Assembly: GCA_963971575.1 (NCBI GenBank)
Contig: OZ020611.1
Coordinates: forward strand, 145,230,419 to 145,294,418
Length of the DNA: 64,000 nucleotides
Direction of reading: 5' to 3'
Origin: Liopterus haemorrhoidalis
Lineage: Eukaryota; Arthropoda; Insecta; Coleoptera; Dytiscidae
Shown here one piece after another: positions 43,566 through 55,981 of the stretch. A model generated the notes under the pieces. It saw nothing but the letters and a program-made list of their open reading frames with translations. It made no database searches and had not been told where the DNA came from. A program made the translations under genes and the position numbers. How positions within the stretch are numbered: the first letter of the stretch is position 1; each line of letters begins with the position of its first letter.

Positions 43566-44687
43566 CGGCTGCATTTTGCAAAAACACAGTAATTGTTCTT
43601 AACCACATTCGTCAGAAAAAAGGAATTTGTAAAAAATATCAGCCTTTCGAACAGGAGTATCTGAGGCCTATGAATTTCCGATAGTATATCTTACTTTCCC
43701 TTGGCTTTCTTTTCATGATAACTCCAACAGATTAGCATAGAAAAAACATAGATCGGCAGCATGATACATTGTTTTTAATGGGGATATTTAGAATTGTATG
43801 AGGTACAACACGAACAAAACCACAGCATTAGCCTTTACTGTGTTTAAAGTGGTAATATAATTAGGAATTAAAATAAGACTAGAAAAAAGACTTTTTTTTC
43901 TAGTCTTATTTTTTTCCGAAAGAGACTTTTTTCCGAAAATATAATGATGAGACTGTTAAAAAAAAACACACACTTTAATTGTCGAAAAAGCTTTTATTTG
44001 TATCAAAAACAAACACAGATTAATAACAAAAACCTGCCCAAAACCATTAGAATACTGTTAGAATTAATAGATTTATAGAACATTTTTCTGCAAATGTTTA
44101 AATAATTGATGTGAACAAAAAATAACAATAATCGAACAATAAAATATTCAGATAAACTTGTAAGAAAATGTAAATAATATTTAGCACTGCTAAATTAGCA
44201 GTTCTAATATAAATGGCAAAAAGGACCTGACTCAATATAAACTTTGTTCTTGCACTAAACACAGACATAACGGTAGATTTTTAACTGCACAAGTCGCAAT
44301 AACATAACACAACTACTACACTAGCAAATTATAAAATCATCTATCTAACTTGTTCAAACATATTATATCAAGTTCAGACATTAAGACGCGGTAAGTTAAG
44401 GATCAATAATAAACACAGTAATTACAAATACCACACAAAAACACAGTATCACCGTAGCAGATACTGTGTTTTTCCTTGGCCATTGTCTTATGCTGTGTTT
44501 TAAACTGGTTACTCTGTTCCATGAAATGCAGTTACTGTGTTGCTACATATGCCTAACTTCTGATTGGGAGCTCCGATTAAAAAAAAAATTATATTAAAAG
44601 GCACGGAAGAACACAGCAAGTTCAATGTTGTCCTAAACTAATTTTTCACAAAAATGTCAATTACTGTGTTTTTGCAAAATGCAGCCG
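43566..44687. mobile_element. 1122-bp unclassified element with perfect 30-bp inverted ends
   Basis: 43566-43595 (CGGCTGCATTTTGCAAAAAC followed by ACAGTAATTG) is the exact complement of 44658-44687. AAAT occurs directly on both sides (43562-43565, 44688-44691). The interior has no coding capacity but carries many AACACAGTA/TACTGTGTT words in both orientations, including the termini, plus a perfect 14-bp hairpin of that word (44437-44450/44460-44473) and an 18-bp hairpin near 43868-43910. A non-autonomous DNA transposon is the best reading; the superfamily is unknown. Confidence 0.8.
44437..44473. repeat. 14-bp hairpin of ACACAGTA word
   Basis: AAAAACACAGTATC, loop ACCGTAGCA, GATACTGTGTTTTT: perfect pairing, internal to the 43566-44687 element. 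Confidence 0.9.
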
Positions 44688-44699
44688 AAATCATTTCGA

Positions 44700-46990
44700 G
44701 TCATTGAAAGTCATGTCGAGAGAAAAAGATTTGTAAATATCCCCGTAGCGCATCTATAAGAAATTAAAGTTTTATTAGTGGAACAGTAAATTTACGAGTT
44801 TAATATCAAGTACTATTTGCCAAATATTACGTGAAAGGGCGGTATTTATGGTGCGCATAGAGCATAACACTATGATAGACAGAGAAAGTTACAGAGAACA
44901 GTCAAAGAAACAATTATCAATTCACATTCTGCTAACACTTGTAGGCACATTATATTAGTTAGTTAGGTCTATGAACTTAAACACCACCCATCACAGTCGG
45001 ACATCAAAACTGTACAAACGTTGCTGCTTGCTTTATGTGAGAATTGCACTGGACGATCGTTATGTGTACTTGTTTATTGGCCAGAGCTGCCCTATTTCGC
45101 CCCTTTGCGTCTTTTACCAAACTCAACATTCTATATGTAGTACATATTGAAAACAATAACGACGCCACACATACTACCTAATAATACAGAGACACTCTCT
45201 CGACAATTAAATTTGACTGTAGATTTATGTCTCAGAAAGAATGTAATTACACGCGCAGGCTTCACATCCTATCACGACATATTTGTTGAACTGTAACTGT
45301 TCAAAAAAATTAAAACAACAGAATGCTGTGCATATATTGTTTAGATTTAACATTTATTTGGTTTATTTATTTGATTATTATAACAAATTGGATGGTTTTA
45401 CTGCTGTTTGGATTGTTTTACTTATGAAGGTCCTGTCGCATAGTTAGCAAGGTCCAAATTTACAACCTATGGATTATTATCTTTGAGGACATTTAAAGCA
45501 GCTCGTGTACAGCGTTCAAATAAACACTCGTGAATAATTAATGGAAAGAATTATCGTAGCGAAATTCATAATAATATTGAAAAGATTCGCGTGTACTATT
45601 TGTTATGAACTAAATTGTAAAGCGGTTAAGCGGGCGAAGATTGCAAATTGTTTAAATGCGTTGTCGAGCCATTGGTCACCTAGAGAAACCATAATATACA
45701 AGTAACAGAGAGACGTTTGGTTTTTTTTTTCCAATTTGAAAATGTTGATAGCAGATGACAAAGATAGATGTATTACATAGAACTTTGGCACCAAATATCT
45801 AAAGATTTAGAGAAATTAGTGTTCCATTAGATATTTGGTAACCTTGTAGCGGGGTATTAGAAGAGGGAAGCTGTCACAGGACTCTATGTCTGTACGATTA
45901 ATTCGTATATTTTTTTGCTTTAAAAATATCAGACATAAAGAGCCGCATTCCATCCAAAGTTCTTTGAATCGAGTTTGTCTCATTCGAAAGATTTTTCGGC
46001 GTAACGGAATCGCAGATTGTTCCAGAGTGATTAAGAAGAGGATACGCGCGAAAAGAGATTTTAGATGAGACATACATAACAGCGTAGGCACAAATATGAT
46101 ATTTAGTAGATTTATTTATTGTGTTTTGATATTTATATTCAAAATTGATGTTTACTATTACATACAAAATTCCCCAAAAGTCTCCATTAACTGTGTTGAT
46201 TTTCTGTTCACTATTTCTGCAATGGTTTCTCTTCAAAAATTTTATATATACACTTTTGTGCAAAAAGTTTAAATACAAAAACTGTTAAAAATTAAAAACT
46301 GTATTTAATGATCCTAAATTTGTTGATCATATCATTCTTTCACAAAACAGACACAAAATGAAATAAACAATTTGTGGCTATTTACAAACAGAATACCTGG
46401 AATTTCTGAAAAGGTACGATATTCTTTTAAAAAAGCCTGTGTTAAGATGGAAGGGACACATTTATGACACCTGTTGTAAAAATTATAAAATAATACACGT
46501 TTTATTTTGGCCAGTAACTATATGATCTTTCCAGTCACTTTTATTTTAACATTTCAATTTAGGATTCCGGATGAGCGTTGCCTGAGGAAACTTCAGATGT
46601 CAGACTATAAGAATTCAAGTGTTATTAACAGTAAATACAATAAAGTATAAAGAGCATCTATTAATAGTAACCAGGTAATTGGTTGCGATTAATAATGACT
46701 TTTTGTTGGTAGTTAATTATTTAGGGGACAATTTATTCAAATGATAGTTTTGTTGAAAACCATAACTTCATTTTTCTGTGGTGTTCTGCACATTACATAT
46801 ATTAATGTAAATGTATACCAATAATATTTATTAAAAGAGATACTTACAACTGATTTTTTGTCGATTGAAAGCGATGATGATGAATTTATCATAGATTATT
46901 TGAACAGAGGGCAGTTTTGTGCCATAAAAAGTGGAGGGAAGTAAGAAACCGAGAAAAATCAGGATTTGATCTTGGTTGTTTTGGTTAGTG
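44700..46990. other. AT-rich, nothing recognised
   Basis: Overlapping frames on both strands at 45816-46278 lack any family signal. No repeat or element end found. Confidence 0.45.
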
Positions 46991-46997
46991 GTCAATC

Positions 46998-47092
46998 TAC
47001 CAGATTTCAGTAACCCCGTTCCGAAAGTAGCATCTTTTCAGCATTTTTGTATTTTCGGAACGAATAATCACATCCTAGGTTGAAATCTGGTA
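46998..47092. mobile_element. Small foldback MITE-like element
   Basis: TACCAGATTTCA (46998-47009) pairs with TGAAATCTGGTA (47081-47092) and CGTTCCGAAA (47017-47026) with TTTCGGAACG (47053-47062). If the outer TA is the target duplication, it is a Tc1/mariner-type MITE of about 90 bp. Confidence 0.6.
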
Positions 47093-47099
47093 TTTATGG

Positions 47100-48240
47100 T
47101 ACATACTAGAAATTATTAAAATAATTTTGATTGTTTTGCTATGTGTTTAAGGGTTATGTTTGGCCTCTACACATTATTGAATAAATCACTGAGATATTTC
47201 AATATTTTATGTAAGACGAGTTTGCTGAAATTTCATGATAATCCTTGCTCCACCTCAAATTCTTTGAAAATCAACAACTGACTGCACCCTACAAAATATT
47301 TAACAATACAGTTCACTGAATTTAAAAAATGAAAACATTTCAATCATACGTTTTATTTGTCTGTCATTGATCAGTATTCAAACAGTGTCAATCTTTAAAC
47401 ATTGACATGTGCTTTGTTTCTACTTAATATCTCAATAAGTAAAAAACACGTGGTTAAAACAGGTGTACATTTGTAAATCAATTCTTGATTACTTATGCCT
47501 GATTAAAGTCTATTTGTAGCATATTAATTTACATATTTTTTTAATGTGAAATCGAATTCATTTGTAAAATTTAGTATTGATTTTGTTAGCAATAGTATCA
47601 GAATAGTATTGCGTAAGCTATTTATAAAATATATTTGTATATTTATAGGTTAAAATATTGGTGATTTGATATTCGTGCAGACTTATTGAATATTATAAAT
47701 AGGAGATCTGATAAAAAATATTAGGTCTGTTCGTAGACTTATTTTCAACTTTTTTTTTTATCGTCTGAAACAAACGTAGAGGTCCATGGCTGCGAATATA
47801 TAAAAATGTTGTTGCTGGCGCTTGTGGATATACGCCGACCAGCGGGAGTAAATATCGTTCTACCTTCTAATGTACCCGGACACGTAAAACGCTTGCCGGT
47901 ACTGAACAGCATGCGGCGAAAAGTAAATAGGAATCTTTTCAACATTATTTACCAGCTTACAAGAATCTGACAGTCAATTTTTTTATATTTTGTTGATTTT
48001 TTTGATTTAGTATGTAGCGAACCACATATATTCCATAGTTATTAATAAAATATCTTTCATGTAGCGAATTACCCATATTTATTATTAATTATCGACAGAA
48101 TAAATTTCGTCTGGTCTGAAGAAGTGGCACGTTTTCATGGGTATATAACCCGCCCCAAGCAGGTACCGAAACATTAATTCTAAACCTTAAAAGAAATTAA
48201 TGAAGAAATTTCAGTAAATGGCGCCTTTTCTATAAATGGC
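47100..48240. other. No gene recognised
   Basis: The minus frame at 47745-47945 lies in a GC-richer patch (CGCCGACCAGCGGG) but shows no known domain. CTGAAGA...CCGAAAC at 48116-48172 is a weaker echo of the hammerhead-like motifs. Confidence 0.4.
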
Positions 48241-48868
48241 GAATTATGATATTAGACTATTTAATTTTGAGGTGGCAATCTTGACCAAATTCTTCACGTA
48301 GTCTTTAAAAATTTTTCGGCGATTAGCCTGGTTGCAGAAATAGGTAAGCCGATGTAAAATAAATAAAATAATAATAAAAATAATAATCTTTAAGAATTTA
48401 ATGCTATACACCAGGATATTATACCAGGATTCTTAGCAATTAAGAAATATTTTGAAAGATTTTGCGTATGGCACAATTAAATTGTTACGGCGGCAAAACA
48501 TGTAAAAGGTAAAGTGAAAACATATATAACAGACTTTTCGGAATTAATATTGCTACAAAAAAATAAAGGATGGCATTTGTTTTCATTTTCGACGCAAATT
48601 ATAACATTCAGTTTACTGTTGAATATCGTCGTAACTCCTACAGATGTACGAAGAAAAATTACTTGAATGGCAGAAGTATTAACTAATAAAAAAAAGTCCT
48701 TTGACCTATATACCTACGATTCATAGATCAAGAGTAATCACAGAGAGAACAATAAATAAATTCACTAGGTAGTTGAACTGCATGATAAACAGGTTGAGAC
48801 ATATTGAATTATGACATTAGACTATTTGATTTTGAGGTGTTAGTCTTGACCAAAGTCTTCGCGCGGTC
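48241..48868. repeat. ~62-bp direct repeats 565 bp apart
   Basis: 48241-48302 and 48806-48868 share GAATTATGA(T/C)ATTAGACTATT, ATTTTGAGGTG and TCTTGACCAAA in order, close to 90% identical. They may be termini of an unrecognised element or two fragments of one repeat. The DNA between is AT-rich and non-coding. Confidence 0.65.
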
Positions 48869-48869
48869 A

Positions 48870-51800
48870 GCGTCGACTTGAGCGATGAGTACTTCTTACA
48901 TTATAGGCTACTCTATGTAGCATTTTCCTGAATAAGTACATAAGTTGGAGTTAAATATGTGTTGTCACCAAGTGACTATACTGCCAATGTCGTTTACGAA
49001 TAACAATTAAGAAAATATTAAATCAACATTAAGTAGAATACCATATTGATGATAAACGTTTTTCTTCTTCGTACATTTTAAGGCTTTTGATACAAAAAAT
49101 TAAGTAACTGCAACTTTATTAAGGTTATGTTGATCGTGTGAATCTATCATTCTTGTTCGAAAATTAACTAACCAGATACGTGTACCTGTAAACCTTGATT
49201 ACCGGATGGTGCATATCTATCTATATAATTTTCGTAAATGTATAGAACACACCAAAAAGCTCAGTTCATATTTCCCGCACCAGGCGCCAAGCTGGCTTGC
49301 CACGGCACTGCTTAGCAATAAAAGAAAATGAAAGAAAATCATAAACCCACAATAGTATAATGCACTTAAGTTTAAAAACCTCACTCCCAGAACAATAAAA
49401 TTTTTGATATGCTACTCATCCCCAAAACAATTAAATTAACATACCTATTGTTAAGGTAAGGTAAGTTTTAGTGGCCCAAGCCCAATTCTGTGTACACATT
49501 CGTGCAAAAATTGTTATACGTCGTTAAAATTATGCAGAAATCAAAGACACATGTTGTGCATTGCCGCGAGTAAAGAACATTGTTGTTTGCGCATTTTTCT
49601 CTCGTCTCGCACCTCGCGGGAATAGTAACTAGCACTTGAAGGTTAGACTTTCGGTTCTAGGTTCGTCGAGTTCAAGTTCCATTCGATTTTCAATGTCACG
49701 TGGTTTAGATCAATGAGTAATTAGTTTGTTTTTTGTTTTAAGTTGTAATGGGTTATTATTGTTTAGATCCGTTTTAATTATATTAGAAGAACGTCAGAAA
49801 GATGTATCGTTGAATCATTGGAATATTTATGCTGTTATTCGGTATTAACAACGGACTCGGGTAAATTCAAAAGGTGCTTTCTAGAAATGTTTTGATAGTA
49901 CTCGTTAGAATTTCTCAAATATTTCTACCTTATGATAAAAAGCAATTAAATTGTTATATCTAGTTTTAAATTTAAGTTTTGAAAATAAATAAATTGATTA
50001 ATAAATAAATTTCAGTACATATTCTTTTTAATTTCTTGGAACGACCACAAATTTCAGTTCACAATCTTGTGATGTAATAAATAATTCTAATTTTAACAAA
50101 ATTTGTATTTTATTTTTTGTTACAAAAACTTCACCTATGAGAATCATTATTAAGCTCCAAAATATTAAACGTTTTCGCTTATTAACTGCGGAAATTAAAA
50201 ACTCGAGTTTTCAGAAACCCTAAACATTACGAAAACAGCGTGAAAAAAATGGAGTAGGTATCAAATGAAAATTCTTGATCAACGGATGAAAAGTAATTTT
50301 AAAATAATTTTATTTTGAGGTGGTTTTGTTAAAAATAGACTAAAAAATGTTTGTCTTCTCCCTATAACCGAAAAGGATGGTTTAAGAAACTCAAAAAAGG
50401 CTTAGCAATATATATTAACGTACAGACTAATTTTACATAATATATACGATTTTTTAGATCGATGCACCATGGATTTTAAAGAAGAAACTCTTGAATTGTA
50501 GATTAAGGAACGGACATATAATTTAAAAAACACCATTTATTTTATACGATTCCTGTCAAACTTATTTTAAAATAAAATTGTTTAGCAACAAAAAGAAAAT
50601 AAAAGGGTGGATTTAGAAATCTGAAACAAATTGGCGTAAAAGATATGTACATTTTTTCAAAAAATATCGCATTTTTTAATATCTTTAAATAATATATTAT
50701 TTTTTTTTTAATTATTAATGTAGGATATGAAATGCAATGATTTTCAAAAAATGTTGAGTTTGCTATGATAATGGCAAAAAAATAATGTCCCAGACATTTG
50801 GCAATGTGTTGGCCTTTTTCTACACACTTACGAAATCTTGAAAATCACACTTTATTATAAGATATTATAAAAATATTCAGTTATTATAGCAACCCTGTAA
50901 CGCCGAGCGAGACATTTTCGTGAAAGAAAATAGTAAATTTATGGATTCACCGTTGATATCGACGAAATTGTTAGGCTTTAGTACCACAAATGCTGACCGG
51001 TAATCGGACATTTTAGCGGCAGGGCCTCATTAACAGCACAAATTGAGCGTTTGAGCTTAAGGGCTCGTTTGGCACTTAGTATTTTTTACGATAATCATGC
51101 CAGCGCAAAGATCTGTGGTGCTCATAAGCTAGACATAATTCGGCTCCAAAAATAATTCAATGGTGGTATAAGAAAAATAGTAAAACAGATTTTTAACAAG
51201 CTGCACATAAGTACATAAAAGTTAGAATTTCATGGACTACCACAGGATCCCAGTCCTGTGGCGTTTTAGGTAGTCGCCTAGAATACTAAATGACAAAACC
51301 GGCCTAGACAACTATTAATCTAGCGAAACTATTGCAGTATTTTTATATATAAAAAAATCAATGAAATGAAAAATAACATAGAAATGAAGGTGCATTTAAT
51401 TTTTCTATATGAGTATGTACTATGGATCCAAGGACGACTGTGACGATTTAGTTATATGAAAAAATTGTTAATTTGACATTTTTTAAATGTATTTTAGTTT
51501 TTATATGCTAATAACCAAGCAAGTTAGGAATAATAAGGCAAAAAAAATGTGTTTGTTATAATTAAAATTAAGGCGTTATAGGGTTAAATTAGAAAACATA
51601 AATTCCTTGCTAAGAACAGCGCAAAGGTTATTTTCAGTGCATTATAACTTTTCAGAACTCAAAGAGAAACAAGTTCATTCAAGAAGCGGAAGTAAACCCA
51701 CACGTTTCTTCAAATATCACATTAGTCCAATATTAGAATACGTTGCATATAATAAAAAGTATCCTTCAGTGATAAACAGCTGAACAGTCCTTTAACATTT

Positions 51801-52310
51801 ACAAATAGAAACATTTAGTCCTTAAGACATAGTTAACATAGTCCAGCCTATGCAAATGAATGTCTGTTACAGAAATTACAATTCCATGACCTTTTCTTTA
51901 ATGTTTATTGTCTTGAGACGAAACCTAACGTAACCGCATCTTCTGAATAATAAACATATCGGTAACCAAGGACTCCTGGTTACGACCACTTCCTAAAAGG
52001 TTAGCTGCTTCCTTGATGTCTCCTCGTACTTATATAAAGGGTTGCTGTTTCTCTTACTCGTTGCTAATCAAGACTTGGATTTATTTTTAATGCGTTCGCG
52101 GGCAAGGTTAATTCTAGGCTTTGTATGATAATTAATACATGCACTGTTTATAATGACATTTTTATTGCTTTGAATATATTTTTTTATTCAGTGGTTGCAC
52201 TGAAGTGTTTATTAGATTATACGTTGTTAAAAAAATGAAAAAAAAAGATTTATAGGTCATTCTTATAGCTCTAACTCAGTATAAATCTATAAAATAATAA
52301 ATGACAGATA
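48870..52310. other. AT-rich, no gene; possible SINE head at 49615-49680
   Basis: ATAGTAACTAGCACTTGAAGG and CGAGTTCAAGTTCCATTCG at 49615-49680 (+) look like worn A and B boxes. CAGGGCCTCATTAA near 51020 may be a hAT end. Nothing else seen in 3.4 kb. Confidence 0.4.
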
Positions 52311-52460
52311 ACTTAGAGCCCTGCGTGTGTAAGTTTTTGAATATCCACATCTGAACCATATCTGCTTCCACAACTTTTACAGAATACAATACCCGTATCC
52401 GATCTGCATCGGCGTATATTATAATCGCACCCAAGCCGGATCCGCGCATTTATTTTGTTG
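52311..52460. mobile_element. Fragment of the ATCCGC-type hAT-like family
   Basis: AGAGCCCTGCGTGTGTAAG then CCGTATCCGATCTGCATCGG and CAAGCCGGATCCGCGC resemble the left end of the element at 40791. No right end. The 79-codon minus frame at 52313-52552 is an artefact of this repeat. Confidence 0.5.
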
Positions 52461-52489
52461 AAGTTAAAATATGATTTTCCGCAGACATA

Positions 52490-53130
52490 TACTGACAAGA
52501 ATTGGAAAAGCACAAAACGCATTTTATATGTTGAGGAGGATATGGGAAGCAAAATAAATAAAAAGGAAAACTAAAATAAAATTATATAACAGTAAGTATC
52601 TTGTTACATGGAGCCGAAACATGGAAAGAAAATAAGGATATACAACGCATACAAACATTTATAAACAAATGTTTAAGGAAAATTATGGGAATATTCTTGT
52701 CTGAAAAAATAACAAACGAAAAAATAAGGGAAATAACAGAACAAGAGCCAGTTAGCAAGACTATAAAAAATAAGAAATGGAAATTGATAGGATACACTTT
52801 AAGAAAATCCACGGAAAACATAGCAATTATAGAATATAACTCAAAGGGGAAATAGAAAACTGGAAGACTGACAGACTCATGGAAAAGAAGCGTTAAAAGG
52901 GAACATGTCGAAATTGGAATGACTTGGAGAGAAATTAAAAGAGAAGCCAAGGATAGACAAAAGTGAAGAGGGATTGTAAAAAAATATGTGAAAATGATAA
53001 TAGAAACACCAACTAAAATAAAAGGAAAAAAAAGATGTGAAGTACGCTGGTCTAGCCAACCAACCACTTTTGTATTGGCTATAGAAACGCGTAGATACGC
53101 ACCCTATGCTCCACTTGGGAGCTAAAAAGA
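52490..53130 (+). pseudogene. LINE ORF2 C-terminal region (RTE-like)
   Basis: RIGKAQNAFYMLRRIWEAK, a stop, then LLHGAETWKENKDIQRIQTF, INKCLRKIMGIF, EKITNEKIREITEQEP, KNKKWKLIGYTLRKS, and after another stop GRLTDSWKRSVKREH, MTWREIKREAKDRQKW. This is the ordered C-terminus of an RTE-like LINE (LLYGAE-W ... RCLRKIL-I ... WIGHTLRK ... GRP--TWRR). The reverse transcriptase proper is absent. A G10 run follows at 53167-53176. The long minus frame at 52582-53067 is its shadow. Confidence 0.8.
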
Positions 53131-53179
53131 CAGATAAAGAAAATATGATTTGGCCTACGAAAAATTGGGGGGGGGGAAG

Positions 53180-54282
53180 TAAAGCATATCAACGAAATAG
53201 ATTTGCTGGCTTGTTTATAATTAGTTAAATGTTAAATTTTTCTTGTTTATTGTTTTTAGTTTTTTTTTTTCGCAACTGGTAATGAATTAAATTTATTACC
53301 TGTTGCAAAAAATGTTTCATTTACTAATCAGTTACGAAAAGTGTGACGTTTCAAAACTGCAGTCCATTTTGAAAAGTGACATTTTACTTGTCAAAATTAG
53401 AAAATAATATTGACGCCAAATTGGTTCATTTTTGTTTGTATCGCTTATTTTGTTAAAAAGCGACCAAAATACTTTAATAATAAAACAATTTTCCTCCAGA
53501 TCTTTTGTAATCCAATGTTACTCGACTAAGGATCGCTTTTACAATCAATGGATAAACCTCGGATAATGAATTTTCCGGTATTAAGTCCAAAAGTCAATTT
53601 TAGAGTATTCAGATTAAGCTCGGATAGGATAAACATCGAAATAAACACCAGAATATCATATCTGGTCAACGAAACTTCAGATAAGTGGCAGTTTCAGTTA
53701 ATACTTCACTCTGATTGGTGAATAGAGTGAACAATTACAACATGGCAACAAATACTTGCCCAGAAACGATGGAAATTTTAATTTGACGTATGATGCACGT
53801 CACATAATATCGTTTTGTTTGCATTATGCATTATTATCATAGTGTATAATAGTAATTGAAGCAGCGTGGTGATCAACTCACTAGTTTTGAAAGTGAAGGA
53901 TCTTGATATCGTTCCCCAATATCCCCCAATATCTTGGCTGTTGTAACCGTAAGCTCACTCAGCTTTCTTTTCAATGAATACCTGTATCTCGGAATTAATA
54001 TTCGGAAATATAGGGCATGCTTCATAGGGCAAGTAAAGCAGGTGGTCACGGCTATTGTACAAAGTAATCTTTTGGTCATGTCAGAGGGTGCTAGTCGCTA
54101 TCTGAAAATTTCTAAAATCTATGCATCATGCTATTCGAAAAAATAATTAATAATCGTACAGTAATCCCTCGATATTGGTTATAAGCGGTTATGAAATTAT
54201 AATTTTATTTATTTTTTAATAGCGAATCATAGAACTGATTAGAACTGATTAATATAGCAACTGATTGCCTCTGGAATGTGCT
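53180..54282. other. No gene recognised
   Basis: GGATAAACCTCGGATAATG and CTCGGATAGGATAAAC near 53540-53625 form a loose inverted pair. Overlapping frames at 53873-54146 carry no family signal. Confidence 0.4.
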
Positions 54283-54290
54283 CCTAGCAA

Positions 54291-54592
54291 CGGAGCTGGC
54301 CTTAGCAAGTCTGGCGCCCCGGGCGAGATTTTTTTGCCGCCCTCATAAAAAAAATAATTAAGAAGGTCTTCACCTCCCAGATCCAAGTGAAGAGCAAAAA
54401 AAAGGTCCTCACATCCAAAATCTAAGTGAAGAGCAAAAAAAAGGTCCTCACCTCCCAAATCCAAGTGAAGAGCTAAAAAAAGGTCCTTACTTTTAAAATA
54501 CTAGTGATTACCTTTCCGTCCGCCGCCCTTCCTGGCCTGGCGCCCCGGGTCGATCGCCCGACCGCCCCTAAGGCCGCTTCTGCCTAGCAATT
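54291..54592. mobile_element. 302-bp hAT-type MITE with internal minisatellite
   Basis: Ends CGGAGCTGGCCTTAG and (complement) CAGAAGCGGCCTTAG, 12 of 15 matching. The 8-bp duplication CCTAGCAA is exact (54283-54290, 54593-54600). GC-rich arms (GGCGCCCCGGGCGAG; GGCGCCCCGGGTCGATCG) flank a 39-bp tandem repeat. Confidence 0.9.
54363..54512. repeat. 39-bp tandem repeat, about 3.8 units
   Basis: Units start at 54363, 54402, 54441 and 54480 (AAGGTCCTCACCTCCCAAAT...GAAGAGC, then an A run). Because 39 is a multiple of three, the minus strand reads a repeated GGEDLFFALHLDL-type peptide, which I consider accidental. Confidence 0.9.
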
Positions 54593-54647
54593 TGAACTCA
54601 TAATGCCTGATTTTATATATGTAAGTGTATGGTTCATCTTATTATTT

Positions 54648-54686
54648 GTGGTTTTTGAGTCGTAAGCAAAAAAATTGAGAACTACT
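54648..54686. mobile_element. hAT end remnant
   Basis: GTAAGCAAAAAAATTGAGAA then CTACTG: its complement CAGTAGTTCTCAA is a hAT-style terminus, similar to the right end at 38028. Confidence 0.45.
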
Positions 54687-54689
54687 GTT

Positions 54690-55249
54690 CTAAAATGAGA
54701 CAGTTATTGACCATTTATTATTTTGTAGCGATACCTTGTATAGTAAAGGTATCTTTGTCTTTGCTAACTTTGAGGTTTAACTTTTTAATTTTAAATTCAA
54801 GCTTTGAATTAATTTTTTTCAATTTTTTACTAAGAATAGATTTTATTATTGAACTATCAAAATGAAATGAAATTATTGGAGAAGTTTTTGGGCAAATGTA
54901 TTCGTTTCGTGACAGTTTAAAATAGATACTTTTTTTGAAAAATCTATACATTTCTTCGTATTCTATTTTAGTAAAATTAATGCTATTCGACAGAGCTTTA
55001 TTGAATACTTTACTATATATAGTTTTTTTCTATTTTTAGCTTTTACTATTTTTATACAGATTACATTTATAGCATCAGATATTTGAACTTTTAATAAATT
55101 TATGATGAAATATGAATGCATTCCAATAAAAATCTGATTTTTGTGGCTAGCACATTATATTTACAACATGCATCAAAAAATTATAAAGTAAAAATTTTGA
55201 ACAATTATAACATTTACCTCATCTTCATGGTCTGCTCATCAGACGGATG
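54690..55249. other. AT-rich, nothing recognised
   Basis: The 77-codon minus frame at 54718-54951 is lysine/isoleucine-rich, as expected from base composition. Confidence 0.45.
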
Positions 55250-55490
55250 TATACAAAGCACCAAATTATAAAAATGTACTTATACCTATATTGTGCAATC
55301 TACAGCTACAAATCGATGTCGGCATCTTTTCCACGTCTGGAAACACATTTTGTAGACACTTTATGGGATTGCTTAAAATCAGTTTCCGAATCATTTTTAT
55401 ATCTTCAATGGTTTGAAAATGGCGTTCTTTGTTTAGGAACAAAGTCACATGGGACCATACGATGGATTGAAAATGACTTTTTTTCTCCAA
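55250..55490 (-). pseudogene. Mariner-like transposase C-terminal relic
   Basis: The minus strand reads HFQTIEDIKMIRKLILSNPI then KCLQNVFPDVEKM, followed by broken codons near RHRFVAVDC. The pattern (H-F-TIEDI-----L-SIP---F--CF--W--R--RCI-V-G) is the end of mariner-type transposases. The two overlapping frames here on opposite strands are one relic and its shadow. Confidence 0.5.
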
Positions 55491-55981
55491 AAACTACCAA
55501 ACTATAAGGGAAATTTGAGCTGGTGCGTTGCCCTGATTACCAACATTAGTTTAAATGTTTTGTTTCGTACGATATGAATAGTTTATTCTCTCTGATCATC
55601 AATCGTCAATTTTTACGGATTAATTTGTAAACCTGGATAACCTCTTCATCGATTTTAGAAATTGAAAGTCTACTTGATCTATCATAATCTTTGACTGAAA
55701 TTATACTTAAAATGCCCGAATTATTTAAAACATGCAGTTCGAATAAAAGCACCTTCTGCAAAAGTTGTTTTCAAAAAGTCAAGTGTTTCTATCGCCGTCT
55801 TTCTAAATTTTTAACAAAATTAAATCTTACAAATAGCCGGGTAAAGACAATCGAATTAGAACAAAAAACCTTATAAAATTCAAACGAAACTAGCAAAACA
55901 AACTCAACGGCAGTAAACTCACAAATGAATTTTTTATCGAACCTCGAACGTCAGGTATGACGGATTTTTAAAGTGAATCAA

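Noticed and set aside
45816..46278. Group of overlapping frames on both strands
   Set aside because: No shared reading, no family motif, and no codon bias distinct from the flanking DNA.
52582..53067. 161-codon hydrophobic minus-strand frame resembling a membrane protein
   Set aside because: It is the complement of a LINE C-terminal relic that reads clearly on the plus strand; A-rich coding DNA gives F/L/I-rich antisense.
54249..54464. 71-codon frame with a 13-residue repeat
   Set aside because: Explained by the 39-bp tandem repeat inside a MITE; no start or context of a gene.
55247..55507. 86-codon plus-strand frame with tryptophans and cysteines
   Set aside because: The opposite strand reads as a mariner-type C-terminus, so this is its shadow.
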